Below are positions 52,445-60,734 of a DNA stretch of 64,000 bases, one piece after another. How positions within the stretch are numbered: position 1 is the first letter of the stretch; every line of letters begins with the position of its first letter. A program made the translations under genes and the position numbers. A model generated the notes under the pieces. It had not been told where the DNA came from and did not search any database. It worked only from the letters and a program-made list of their open reading frames with translations. Source of the stretch: Cryobacterium sp. GrIS_2_6 (GTDB lineage: Bacteria > Actinomycetota > Actinomycetes > Actinomycetales > Microbacteriaceae); NCBI RefSeq assembly GCF_035984545.1, contig NZ_JAXCHP010000001.1, positions 1,736,001-1,800,000 on the forward strand, in the 5' to 3' direction.

Positions 52445-52924
52445 TCAGGCGACTGCGGGAACCGCGGTCTTCTTCAAAGCGTGCGGCGTGAGGACGAAGA
52501 TCGCCCAGCCGAACAGGCCGACGAGGATGCCGAGGCCCATGGCGAAGAACGAGACGCCGAAGGCGACGATCGACGTGAAGAGCGAGGCGCGAAGCAGCGA
52601 CGCGGTCATGACCGTCGGGCGGACCTTGTCGTCCTGGGCGAGCTCGGCGTACGTCTTGCCGCCTGAGGCCTCCATGGCGTGGTGGTTAATGATGTTCGCC
52701 TGCGCGAGGGCGGAGAGGGGGTTGTCGACGGTCGTTCCGGCGAGGAACGATGCGTCGGCCGCGACAGTAATCTTCTCGCCGGCCAGCTGGCTGCTGACGG
52801 TGCCCCAGACGACGCCGCCGACGACGAGCATAACGAGGCCGCCGATAATGCCGAGGAGGCCGATAATCCGAAGAATGCGCGCCTGGCCGGAACCGGCGAT
52901 CAGGGGTTGGGCGGCCATTGTCAT
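52445..52924 (-). CDS. Small two-helix membrane protein (actinobacterial LigA-misnamed family)
   Basis: A 159-residue protein with two membrane segments: IIGLLGIIGGLVMLVVGGVV near 20-45 and a second near 115-145 (SIVAFGVSFFAMGLGILVG). The extracytoplasmic stretch between them contains ITVAADASFLAGTTVDNPLS, ANIINHHAMEASGGKTYAEL and DKVRPTVMTASLLRASLFTS. Similar actinobacterial proteins are often labelled aromatic ring-opening dioxygenase LigA, but no iron site or dioxygenase motif is visible, so that name is not supported. ATG at 52924 follows AGGAAAGG. Function unknown. It is a single gene with its own terminator. Confidence 0.75.
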   Translation of the reverse strand: MTMAAQPLIAGSGQARILRIIGLLGIIGGLVMLVVGGVVWGTVSSQLAGEKITVAADASFLAGTTVDNPLSALAQANIINHHAMEASGGKTYAELAQDDKVRPTVMTASLLRASLFTSIVAFGVSFFAMGLGILVGLFGWAIFVLTPHALKKTAVPAVA

Positions 52925-53033
52925 GAGATACCTTTCCTGGTGTCGCGCCTGTCGTGACACTCGTGTTACCCCCTAGTCTGCCAGTAATGAAAGCGCATTC
53001 ATCACATTTTCTCTGCTGATTGCAACGGTGGTG

Positions 53034-53048
53034 GTAAACGTTTGCACC
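53034..53048 (-). promoter_or_regulatory. LacI-type operator-like palindrome
   Basis: GGTAAACGTTTGCACC has the AAACGTTT core of LacI-family operators. It is about 110 bases upstream of the small membrane-protein start. No LacI gene is in the window; weak. Confidence 0.25.
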
Positions 53049-53057
53049 GTGGCGGAC

Positions 53058-53092
53058 GAAAGGCGCGGCATCCGTTGGATGCCGCGCCTTTC
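53058..53092 (-). terminator. Hairpin terminator after pflA
   Basis: Perfect 16-bp inverted repeat GAAAGGCGCGGCATCC / GGATGCCGCGCCTTTC with a GTT loop, 24 bases after the pflA stop. One of the strongest terminators in the window. Confidence 0.85.
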
Positions 53093-53116
53093 TCAGCGTC
53101 TGAGCGCCGGTTTCGC

Positions 53117-53983
53117 CTAGAAAACGGTCAGGCCCCTCGCGCGGAATTGCTCCCGCACGCGCTCCTGCAGATCGTTGTCGGGGGGCGTCACCCCGTGCAG
53201 CGGGTACGGGATCTCAAGCCGGTCCCACTTGTCCTCGCCCATCTGGTGGAACGGGAGCACTTCGACGCGCTCGACGTTCGGCCAGCGGGAAATGATTTCC
53301 GCGACGGCGTCGACGTTGTCGACGGCATCGGTCAGTCCGGGGACCAGCACGAAGCGGGCCCAGACGGCGATTCCCTTTTCCGCGAGGCGATCGCCGAAAT
53401 CGAGCGTCGGCTGGAGCTCACGCCCGGTGACCTCTTTGTACGTCTCGTGAAGACCGGACTTGACGTCCAGAAGCACGAGGTCGAGGTTGTCGAGCAGCGT
53501 CTCTGACGCGCTCTTCCCGAGGAACCCCGAGGTGTCCAGGGTGGTGTGGATGCCGAGCTTGTGGCATTCCTCGAAGATGCGCTCCACGAAGGCCGGTTGC
53601 ATGAGCGGCTCACCGCCTGAGATGGTGAGGCCTCCCCCGGTTGCGTCGAAGACGCCCTTGTAGCGCTTGAGGCGCGTGACCAGGTCGTCGAGGGTGGTGA
53701 TCAACCCGTCGCGCATCTTCCAGGTGTCCGGGTTGTGACAGTACTGACAACGCAACAGGCACCCGGACAGGAACAGGGTCATCCGCGTTCCGGGGCCGTC
53801 CACGGCCGTGACGAGCTCCCAGGAATGGACGCTTGCCACCGAGCCGTTGTGAATCGCGGCCATCTCGAGGTGATGGAGTTCGGCAAGTTCAGCCTGTTCG
53901 GTGCTGGGAGTCTTGCCGTCCTCCAGCGCGACGAGGGCGATGGCGGGGCCGACGCTGGGTAGGCCGAGGTTTATTGCGGGCAT
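53117..53983 (-). CDS. pflA: Pyruvate formate-lyase activating enzyme
   Basis: Radical SAM glycyl-radical activase, 288 residues (family about 245-265; about 40 extra residues at the N-terminus). The cluster motif is in FLSGCLLRCQYCHNPDTWKM, followed by GGGLTISGGEPLMQP and VLLDVKSGLHETYKEVTG. It makes the glycyl radical on PflB using SAM. ATG at 53983, about 95 bases after pflB; the gap holds 17-bp tandem repeats. A terminator follows. Iron-sulfur chemistry here is oxygen-sensitive, so the pair acts under low oxygen. Confidence 0.94.
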   Translation of the reverse strand: MPAINLGLPSVGPAIALVALEDGKTPSTEQAELAELHHLEMAAIHNGSVASVHSWELVTAVDGPGTRMTLFLSGCLLRCQYCHNPDTWKMRDGLITTLDDLVTRLKRYKGVFDATGGGLTISGGEPLMQPAFVERIFEECHKLGIHTTLDTSGFLGKSASETLLDNLDLVLLDVKSGLHETYKEVTGRELQPTLDFGDRLAEKGIAVWARFVLVPGLTDAVDNVDAVAEIISRWPNVERVEVLPFHQMGEDKWDRLEIPYPLHGVTPPDNDLQERVREQFRARGLTVF

Positions 53984-54030
53984 TGTCTCGTCCTACTCAG
54001 CGTCGCCGCCATCTGTTATCGGTGGATATT

Positions 54031-54098
54031 AGTGCTGGTGAATCTTCAGTGCTGGTGAATCTTCGGTGCTGGTGAATCCTTAGTGCTGGTGGAACGTA
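54031..54098 (-). repeat. 17-bp tandem repeats over the pflB stop and the pflB-pflA gap
   Basis: Three near-identical 17-bp units (AGTGCTGGTGAATCTTC, plus-strand reading) at 54031, 54048 and 54065, and a fourth at 54082 matching only its first part. The fourth holds the last codons and stop of pflB, so the array seems to grow from the gene end. Confidence 0.88.
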
Positions 54099-56344
54099 CG
54101 GCTGATGACGTCCATCTGCTGTTCGCGCGTGAGGCGCACGAAGTTGACCGCGTAGCCGGAGACGCGAATCGTCAGCTGCGGGTAGTTCTCCGGGTGCAGC
54201 ATGGCGTCTTCAAGGGTTTCCTTGTTGAGCACGTTGACGTTGATGTGGTAGCCGGTGGCTTCCGTATACGCGTCAATGAGTCCGACGAGGCTCGTGATCT
54301 GCTCGTCCTTGGTGTGACCGAGGCCACTGGGGACGACCGTGTTCGTGAGCGAGATGCCGTCCTGCGCCTGGCTGAACGGCAGCTTGGCGACGCTGAGCGC
54401 CGACGCGAGCATGCCGTGCGTGTCGCGGCCGTTCATCGGGTTTGCACCCGGAGCGAACGGCTCACCCTTGCGACGGCCATCGGGCGTGTTGCCGGTGGCC
54501 TTGCCGTAGACCACGTTGGACGTGATCGTCAGGATGGACTGGGTGTGGATGGCGTTGCGGTAGGTCGGGTGCTTGCGGATCATGTTCATGAAGCGTTCCA
54601 TGACATCGATCGCAATGGAGTCGACGCTGTCGTCGTCGTTACCGAACTTGGGGAATTCGCCCTCGATCGTATAGTCGACGACGAGTCCGTTGTCGTCGCG
54701 GACCGGACGCACCTTGGCGTACTTGATCGCGGACAGGGAGTCGGCGACAACGCTCAGGCCGGCGATGCCACAGGCCATCGTGCGAACGATTTCCTTGTCG
54801 TGGAGGGCCATTTCGAGACGCTCATACGCGTACTTGTCGTGCATGTAATGGATGCAGTTCAGCGCGGTGACGTAGGTCTCGGCGAGCCACTCGAGCGTGA
54901 CGAGGTAGTTCGCGAAGACGGTGTCATAGTCGAGGATCGTGTCGAGGTTCGGCGCGGTCGCCGGGGCGACCTGCTTGCCGGAAACCTCGTCCTTGCCGCC
55001 GTTGATCGAGTAGAGCAACGCCTTGACGGCGTTGACGCGAGCACCGAAGAACTGCATCTGCTTGCCGACGCGCATCGGGGAGACGCAGCAGGCGATCGCA
55101 GCGTCGTCACCGAGCTCGGCGCGGATGAGGTCGTCGGACTCGTACTGGATCGCCGACGTGTCGATGGAGACCTGGGCGCAGAAGCGCTTGAATCCATCGG
55201 GAAGGCCGTCGTTCCAGAGAACGGTGAGGTTCGGCTCAGGTGCTGCGCCGATGTTGTACAACGTCTGGAGGAAACGGAACGCCGTCTTGGTGACGAGCGG
55301 GCGACCGTCTTCGCCGATGCCGCCGAGGGACTCGGTGACCCAGGTCGGGTCGCCGGCGAAGATCTCGTCATATTCCGGGGTACGCAGGAAGCGCACGATG
55401 CGGAGCTTGATGACGAGGTCGTCGATGAGCTCTTGGGCGCCCTCTTCGGTGATGGTGCCGTCGGCGAGGTCGCGCTCGATGTACGCGTCGAGGAAGGCCG
55501 AGTTACGGCCGAACGACATTGCAGCGCCGTTCTGTTCCTTGACGGCACCGAGGTACGCGAAGTACAGCCACTGGACGGCTTCGTGGGCGGTCTGGGCCGG
55601 CTTGGAGATGTCGGAGCCGTAGGACGCGGCCATCTGGACGAGTTCCTTGAGGGCCCGGATCTGCTCCGAGTTTTCCTCGCGGGCGCGGATGATGTCCTCG
55701 GTCGAGGGCTCCATGTCGAGCTCGGCGCGGTCGTTCTTCTTGCCGGCGATCAGTGCGTCGACGCCGTAGAGCGCGACACGACGGTAGTCGCCGATGATAC
55801 GGCCACGGCCGTAGGCATCCGGAAGACCGGTGATCAGGTGGCTGTTGCGGGCACGACGCACACCGGGAGGGTAGACGTCGAACACGGCGGTGTTGTGGGT
55901 CTTGCGGTAGTCGGTGAAGATCTTCTCGAGTTCGGGAGAGACGGGGTAGCCGTAGGTCTCGAGGGAGTTGACGACCATGCGCCATCCACCGAACGGCATG
56001 ATCGCGCGCTTGAGCGGCGCATCCGTCTGGAGGCCGACGATGACTTCATTGTCCTTGTCGATGTAGCCCGGCTTGTGGGCTGTAATGGAGGACGGCGTGA
56101 AGGCGTCGATGTCGTAGACGCCCTTACGACGTTCCTCGGGGAACATCGCGGACAACTTGGCCCAGACTCCCGTGGTGCGGGCAGTCGGCCCGGCCAGGAA
56201 GGACGCGTCGCCGATATACGGCGTGTAATTGCGCTGAATGAAATCGCGAAGGTTAATCGAATCCTGCCACGGCCCGGAAACGAATTCCGCCTTGCCGTGC
56301 TGCATCGAAGTGTCGCCGCTGAGGACGCCCTCTGTAATTGTCAT
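54080..56344 (-). CDS. pflB: Pyruvate formate-lyase (formate C-acetyltransferase)
   Basis: Glycyl-radical enzyme converting pyruvate and CoA to acetyl-CoA and formate, 754 residues (E. coli 760). The active-site Cys419-Cys420 pair is in [14 protein letters not shown]. The glycyl radical Gly730 is in [13 protein letters not shown] at 56344 follows GAGGAG; the open frame continues upstream into a region without a start signal. Cotranscribed with pflA. The codon and sequence style do not differ clearly from neighbours. It suggests fermentation or redox balancing at low oxygen; formate could be used by the dehydrogenase at 21284. Confidence 0.96.
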   Translation of the reverse strand: MTITEGVLSGDTSMQHGKAEFVSGPWQDSINLRDFIQRNYTPYIGDASFLAGPTARTTGVWAKLSAMFPEERRKGVYDIDAFTPSSITAHKPGYIDKDNEVIVGLQTDAPLKRAIMPFGGWRMVVNSLETYGYPVSPELEKIFTDYRKTHNTAVFDVYPPGVRRARNSHLITGLPDAYGRGRIIGDYRRVALYGVDALIAGKKNDRAELDMEPSTEDIIRAREENSEQIRALKELVQMAASYGSDISKPAQTAHEAVQWLYFAYLGAVKEQNGAAMSFGRNSAFLDAYIERDLADGTITEEGAQELIDDLVIKLRIVRFLRTPEYDEIFAGDPTWVTESLGGIGEDGRPLVTKTAFRFLQTLYNIGAAPEPNLTVLWNDGLPDGFKRFCAQVSIDTSAIQYESDDLIRAELGDDAAIACCVSPMRVGKQMQFFGARVNAVKALLYSINGGKDEVSGKQVAPATAPNLDTILDYDTVFANYLVTLEWLAETYVTALNCIHYMHDKYAYERLEMALHDKEIVRTMACGIAGLSVVADSLSAIKYAKVRPVRDDNGLVVDYTIEGEFPKFGNDDDSVDSIAIDVMERFMNMIRKHPTYRNAIHTQSILTITSNVVYGKATGNTPDGRRKGEPFAPGANPMNGRDTHGMLASALSVAKLPFSQAQDGISLTNTVVPSGLGHTKDEQITSLVGLIDAYTEATGYHINVNVLNKETLEDAMLHPENYPQLTIRVSGYAVNFVRLTREQQMDVISRTFHQH

Positions 56345-56590
56345 GTGGACTACTCTCCTCGTGGGATTGAGCTTTCCCGCCGCGGAAGATCCCGCGCTCG
56401 GGGTAGTGAGCGGGGGGACACGAGGCGCCAGACGTGCACCGATGCACCGTGGTCCGCTCTCTTTTTCCAACACTACTCCCCGGCAAGGACCGGTCGGGGG
56501 GTTCTTCTGCCGCGTCTCTCGCCCGCGCGTTTAAAAGGACTCGCCTAGCACAGCCAAACCCCGGTAATCCACTGCGGGGAGTGACGATCC

Positions 56591-56602
56591 TGAGAATTCT
56601 CA
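56591..56602. repeat. Palindrome between glcD-like gene and pflB
   Basis: TGAGAATTCTCA, a perfect 12-bp palindrome, 11 bases after the stop of the FAD enzyme and about 250 bases upstream of pflB. The rest of this 268-base gap shows nothing else clear. Could be an operator for pflB; weak. Confidence 0.3.
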
Positions 56603-56612
56603 AACCTGGCGG

Positions 56613-58001
56613 CTAGAGCTTCTTTCCGGGGTTGAGCAGGCTGGCGGGGTCGAAGGCGAGCTTGACGCGGCGCTGCAGTTCCCGAACGGCGAGGCCGAGT
56701 TCGTCGTCGAGGTGCGCCTGCTTGAGCAGGCCGATCCCGTGTTCCCCCGACGCGGACCCACCCAGCGTGACGGCGAGCTGGATCACCCGTTTGAACGCGC
56801 GGTGGGCGGCATCGACCTCCGCGGGCAGGTCGGGGTTGAAGCCGATCACCGGGTGCAGGTTCCCGTCGCCGAGGTGCCCTCCGGTACTGATCGGAATCAA
56901 AAGTTCGCTGGAAATCTCCTGAAGCCCGGAGAGGAGCGCCTGCAGCTGCGACCGCGGAACGGTCACGTCCTCGTTGAGGCTCGCGCCGCGCGCTGCTTGC
57001 AGGGCCGGCTGGAGGAGGCGTCTCGCGCTCATCAGCTTGTCGAGGTGCGCGGGGTCGTGGGCGATGACGATCTCGCCTGCTCCCCCGGCATCGAGGATGC
57101 GCGCGTATTCTGCGACGTCGTCCTCGGCCTGCCCCGCGGCATCCGACTGCACGAGGAGAAGTGCTGCAGCACCCTCCGGGAGGGTCGACGCAGGGTCGAA
57201 GGCGTTGATCGCGGTGATGCAGGATCCGTCGAGAAATTCGAGCACGCTCGGGCGCCGGTTGTTCGTGACGATCAGCGCAGCGGCGGCGAGGGCCTCCGCG
57301 GTGGTCGAGAACGTCGCGGAGACGCCGGAGGCGGGGGCAGGGGCAGGCAGCAGCCCGACCGTGATCTCGGTGATGATGCCGAGGGTGCCCTCCGATCCGA
57401 CGAGGAGCGCCGTCAGGTTGTACCCGGCGACACCCTTGATGGTGCGCTGCCCCGTGTGCACGATGGAGCCGTCCGCGAGGACGACCGTGAGGCGGCGCAC
57501 GAAGTTACCCGTCACGCCGTACTTGACGCACAGCATCCCGCCGGCGTTGGTGGCCACGTTGCCGCCGATCGTCGAGCCCTTCCAGGAGCCCGGGTCCGGC
57601 GGGTAGAAAAGGCCGGCGGTCGCGGCGGCCCTGGCCAGGGCGTATGTGCGCACGCCCGCCTCGACCGTCGCGGTCTGGTCGGCCTTGTCGACGGAGACGA
57701 TCCGGTTCATCCGGGTGAGGTTCACGACAATGGCTCCGGTGATCGCGTTCGCACCGCCGGCGAGGCCGGTGCGCGCTCCCTGCGGCACGAGCGGAATGCC
57801 GTTGGCCGCTGCGAGGGTGACGACCGCCGCCACCTCGGCGGTGCTCTTGGGGAAAACGACGGCGAGGGGCTCCCCCGCAGCGGTGCCGTCCGACTGGTCC
57901 GTGAGATAGGCATCGGTCGCCTGTCCGGTCACGAGCTGCGCGGGCGGCAGTATCCCGGCGAGTTCGTCGAGGATCGTCTGCGGGGAAAGCGTTTCAGTCA
58001 C
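56613..58001 (-). CDS. FAD-linked glycolate oxidase/D-lactate dehydrogenase type enzyme
   Basis: A 462-residue flavoenzyme of the GlcD/DLD family. The PCMH-type FAD domain (about 40-220) has VPQGARTGLAGGANAITGA, STIGGNVATNAGG and GVAGYNLTALLVGSEGTLGI. The C-terminal oxidase domain has STGGHLGDGNLHPVIGF with the substrate-binding His pair and GEHGIGLLKQ. Substrate is a 2-hydroxy acid such as glycolate or D-lactate. GTG start at 58001 follows AGAGG. Divergent from a GntR regulator. No GlcE/GlcF subunits are present. Confidence 0.88.
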   Translation of the reverse strand: MTETLSPQTILDELAGILPPAQLVTGQATDAYLTDQSDGTAAGEPLAVVFPKSTAEVAAVVTLAAANGIPLVPQGARTGLAGGANAITGAIVVNLTRMNRIVSVDKADQTATVEAGVRTYALARAAATAGLFYPPDPGSWKGSTIGGNVATNAGGMLCVKYGVTGNFVRRLTVVLADGSIVHTGQRTIKGVAGYNLTALLVGSEGTLGIITEITVGLLPAPAPASGVSATFSTTAEALAAAALIVTNNRRPSVLEFLDGSCITAINAFDPASTLPEGAAALLLVQSDAAGQAEDDVAEYARILDAGGAGEIVIAHDPAHLDKLMSARRLLQPALQAARGASLNEDVTVPRSQLQALLSGLQEISSELLIPISTGGHLGDGNLHPVIGFNPDLPAEVDAAHRAFKRVIQLAVTLGGSASGEHGIGLLKQAHLDDELGLAVRELQRRVKLAFDPASLLNPGKKL

Positions 58002-58100
58002 GGGGGCCTCTGGGTCAGAGTGGACGAGCCGGCACCGGGCAAAAGGCCTGCGGCCCGGCGGTGGGTGTGCCTCAATCGGGGCGTTTGCCCAGTATATGAG

Positions 58101-58114
58101 GCGGAATATTCCGC
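58101..58114. promoter_or_regulatory. Candidate operator in the glcD-gntR divergent region
   Basis: Perfect 14-bp palindrome GCGGAATATTCCGC in the 140-base region between divergent starts. A likely binding site for the adjacent GntR-type regulator; not proven. Confidence 0.45.
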
Positions 58115-58141
58115 AGCCGACTTGTAGTTATTGATGTATCT

Positions 58142-58828
58142 ATGACTAGGCTGGGGGGTATGCCGACCGAATCCGCCTCCCTGCTGCCGGCCGGGGCCTC
58201 CGCCGTCGAGCGGGCATACACGCACGTCGCGGACCTGATCATCTCGGGGTCCCTCCCTGCGAGCTCCTTCCTGACCGAGGGGGAGATCGCCGGAGCCCTC
58301 TCACTCAGCCGCACCCCGGTGCGCGAAGCCTTCCTCGCGCTCGAGGCCCGCGGGCTGATCCGGCTCTTCCCGAAGAAGGGCGCCGTCGTCACCGCTCTCG
58401 ACGAGGCAGAGACCGCCGAGTTGCTCCAGGTGCGTATCATGCTCGAGACGACCGCGGTCCGGCTCCTGGGCGAACGCGAGGGTGGGACAGGCGCGGTGGA
58501 CGCCGACCTCGCCGCCCTGATCGAGATCCAGGCGGATGCCGCTGCGAGCGGTGACCTGCTCACCTTCGCCAGGGCCGACCACCGCTTCCACTCCCGGATC
58601 GTGGACGAGAACCGCAACCGGGTGATCGACGGTTTCTACGCCCAGCTCGGTCCGAGGCTCGAACGCCTCACTCACCGGGTCGCTTCCCGGGACCCCCGCA
58701 ACCTCGCACGCCTTCTCGCCGAGCACCGTACCCTGGCCGGTCACGTCTCCAGCGGAGACACCGCAGCGTACGACCGTGCCCTCCGCGAACACGTCGAGGC
58801 CGGGCACTTTTCCACCAGGGTCGCCTGA
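58142..58828 (+). CDS. GntR-family (FCD type) transcription regulator
   Basis: A 228-residue regulator. The winged helix-turn-helix at about 20-85 includes LTEGEIAGALSLSRTPVREA and LEARGLIRLFPKKGAVV. The FCD effector domain follows, with metal-binding residues in DHRFHSRIVDENRNRVIDG and LLAEHRTLAGH. Members sense hydroxy acids or sugar acids. Start ATG at 58142 or ATG at 58160; neither has a well-placed ribosome-binding site, so the transcript may be leaderless. It probably controls the divergent FAD enzyme. The stop codon sits in a 17-bp tandem duplication. Confidence 0.88.
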   Translation: MTRLGGMPTESASLLPAGASAVERAYTHVADLIISGSLPASSFLTEGEIAGALSLSRTPVREAFLALEARGLIRLFPKKGAVVTALDEAETAELLQVRIMLETTAVRLLGEREGGTGAVDADLAALIEIQADAAASGDLLTFARADHRFHSRIVDENRNRVIDGFYAQLGPRLERLTHRVASRDPRNLARLLAEHRTLAGHVSSGDTAAYDRALREHVEAGHFSTRVA

Positions 58829-58845
58829 CCACCAGGGTCGCCTGA
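58812..58845 (+). repeat. 17-bp tandem duplication spanning the gntR stop
   Basis: Two exact copies of CCACCAGGGTCGCCTGA at 58812 and 58829. The first copy carries the last codons and TGA of the regulator, so the stop region is copied into the intergenic space. Confidence 0.92.
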
Positions 58846-58887
58846 CCACCACCGACTGTCCATACTCGATCGCGTTCCGAAAGTCCG

Positions 58888-60078
58888 ATGATTCCCCGCA
58901 CCATTCCCGCCTGGCTCCGCGCAGCACCCGCCATCTTCGTCATGGCCTGGGGCGGCAACCACTTCACCCCGCTGCTGCACATGTACGAAGCGCTCGGCCA
59001 CTACACGACCGTGATGGCGGATGTCTTCCTCGGGGCCTACGTCATCGGCCTGATTCCCGGGCTCCTCATCGCCGGGGCGCTCTCGGACCGGTATGGACGC
59101 AAGCCCCTCGCGATCGCGGGCGTGATCACGGGACTCGTGGCCAGCATCCTTCTCGGTTTCGGTTTCTCGAGCACGGTCATGCTGTGCCTCGGCCGCTTCC
59201 TGGCCGGGCTGAGCGTCGGCGTTGCGATGTCGGTCGGAACGGCGTGGCTGAAGGAACTCTCCGTCCCGCCGTTCGACAAGCGTGCTGACCGGGTTGCGGG
59301 CGCCCGGCGCCCTGCACTGACCCTCACCCTCGGCTTCGGGCTCGGTGCCGGCGTGGCCGGCGCACTCGCCCAGTGGGGTCCGATGCCGACGCTCGCCCCC
59401 TACCTTGTCCACATCGTGTTGAGCCTTGCCGTGCTGCCCCTGCTCGTCACGACGCCCGAGACGGTGCCGCGCTACCGCGCGCACCGCCCGTTCTGGCGCG
59501 ACCTTGCGGTTCCTCTCGCCGGTCATCGTCGCTTCCTGCGCGTCATCGCGCCCTCAGCGCCCTGGGTCTTCGGCGCGGCCGGGATCGCGTACGCGATCAT
59601 GCCGAAGCTCGTCGATACCCAGCTCGGCGAGTTCAACCTCGCATACGCGACGCTGCTCACGGTCGTCACCCTCGGCACGGGGGCCCTCGTCCAGCCGCAG
59701 GTCGCCAGGATCAACACACGCACCAACGGGCGAGCGCTCGTCGTCGGCATGGGCATGATGCTCGTCGGCATCCTGCTCTCCATCTGCGCCGCGGCGACCC
59801 TGTCCCCGATCGTCGCCCTCGTCACGGCGATCGTGCTCGGCGCCGCCTACGGCGTGTGCGTCGTCGCCGGCCTCGTCGAGGTGCAGCGCATCTCCACCCC
59901 TGCCGACCTCGCCGGCATCACGGGCGTGTACTACAGCCTCACCTACCTCGGGTTCCTGCTGCCGGTCCTCTTCGCGACGCTCAACGCCGTCGCGAGCTAC
60001 ACACTGCTGATGTCCCTGCTCGGTCTCGTCTGCGCGGCGTCCCTCGCCGTCGTGGCCTGGGGCATCCGCCGCGTCTAG
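58888..60078 (+). CDS. MFS transporter
   Basis: A 396-residue inner-membrane transporter with about 12 hydrophobic segments. The family motif A is GALSDRYGRKP between segments 2 and 3; FLAGLSVGVAMSVGTAWLKE matches segment 4. The loop at about residue 130 is short. Substrate cannot be told; the adjacent regulator and FAD enzyme suggest an organic acid, but the TetR gene that converges with it could equally signal a drug exporter. ATG at 58888 without a clear ribosome-binding site. Its stop overlaps the TetR stop by four bases. Confidence 0.83.
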   Translation: MIPRTIPAWLRAAPAIFVMAWGGNHFTPLLHMYEALGHYTTVMADVFLGAYVIGLIPGLLIAGALSDRYGRKPLAIAGVITGLVASILLGFGFSSTVMLCLGRFLAGLSVGVAMSVGTAWLKELSVPPFDKRADRVAGARRPALTLTLGFGLGAGVAGALAQWGPMPTLAPYLVHIVLSLAVLPLLVTTPETVPRYRAHRPFWRDLAVPLAGHRRFLRVIAPSAPWVFGAAGIAYAIMPKLVDTQLGEFNLAYATLLTVVTLGTGALVQPQVARINTRTNGRALVVGMGMMLVGILLSICAAATLSPIVALVTAIVLGAAYGVCVVAGLVEVQRISTPADLAGITGVYYSLTYLGFLLPVLFATLNAVASYTLLMSLLGLVCAASLAVVAWGIRRV

Positions 60079-60734
60079 CCCCGCCCAGGCACCGGGACGC
60101 TGAGGTACGGCGTGAGGACGGCGCGCAGGTAGCGCGTCCCGCCGGTGGAATCCGCAGTGGAATCCGAAGGCCCGCCGGCGTCGGCCCCGTCGAGCTCCTC
60201 GAAGGCGAACCAGGACTCGGCCAGGATCCAGAGCGCGCTCACGAGGTCATCGAGCTCCCGATCGCCGAGCGGGCGGATCTCGCCGTGTTCACGCCAGCCG
60301 CGGGCGATCTCACTGAACCTGACGAGGCGCCGGGCGCGCACGAGCCGGTAGTGTTCGGCGAGCACAGGGTCCGCGTGCAGCAGACCGAAGAGGTCGCGCG
60401 CCAGGAACGCGTATTGCCGCGTCAGCGCGGTGCCGGCACCGAGGCGGTCGAGCACCTGCTCGGGGTCCAGGCGTTCAGTCCCCTCCCCTCCTCCGGCAGC
60501 GGATGCCTCCCAGAGCGACTCATAGGCCGTCACGCGCTGGGCATGCAACTCGCGCACGATCTCGTCCTTGCCGCCGAACCAGTAGTACAGGTTGCCCGGG
60601 CTGATTCTGGCGGCCGCGGCGATCGCGTTGGTGGTCACCGCGGCGGTGCCGCGTGAGTTGAAGAGGTCGAGGGCGACGGCGAGGATCCTGGCCCTGGTCT
60701 CCCCCGCCGTCACCGTGGTCGGGACCCGGCTCAC
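60075..60734 (-). CDS. TetR-family transcription regulator
   Basis: A 219-residue regulator. The N-terminal helix-turn-helix is ARILAVALDLFNSRGTAAVT followed by TNAIAAAARISPGNLYYWFGG, then KDEIVRELHAQ. The C-terminal ligand domain is unlike any well-known group. GTG start at 60734 overlaps the stop of the nitroreductase gene by four bases (GTGA), so both are made from one transcript. A palindrome at 62028 upstream of the nitroreductase is a good candidate for its operator, giving autoregulation. Confidence 0.87.
   Translation of the reverse strand: MSRVPTTVTAGETRARILAVALDLFNSRGTAAVTTNAIAAAARISPGNLYYWFGGKDEIVRELHAQRVTAYESLWEASAAGGGEGTERLDPEQVLDRLGAGTALTRQYAFLARDLFGLLHADPVLAEHYRLVRARRLVRFSEIARGWREHGEIRPLGDRELDDLVSALWILAESWFAFEELDGADAGGPSDSTADSTGGTRYLRAVLTPYLSVPVPGRG

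Noticed and set aside
52445..52924. Annotation as aromatic ring-opening dioxygenase LigA
   Set aside because: The protein is a two-segment membrane protein without any dioxygenase metal site; the name is a common carry-over.
54083..56548. 821-residue plus-strand frame opposite pflB
   Set aside because: Antisense of a well-supported gene; no domain motif, no ribosome-binding site.
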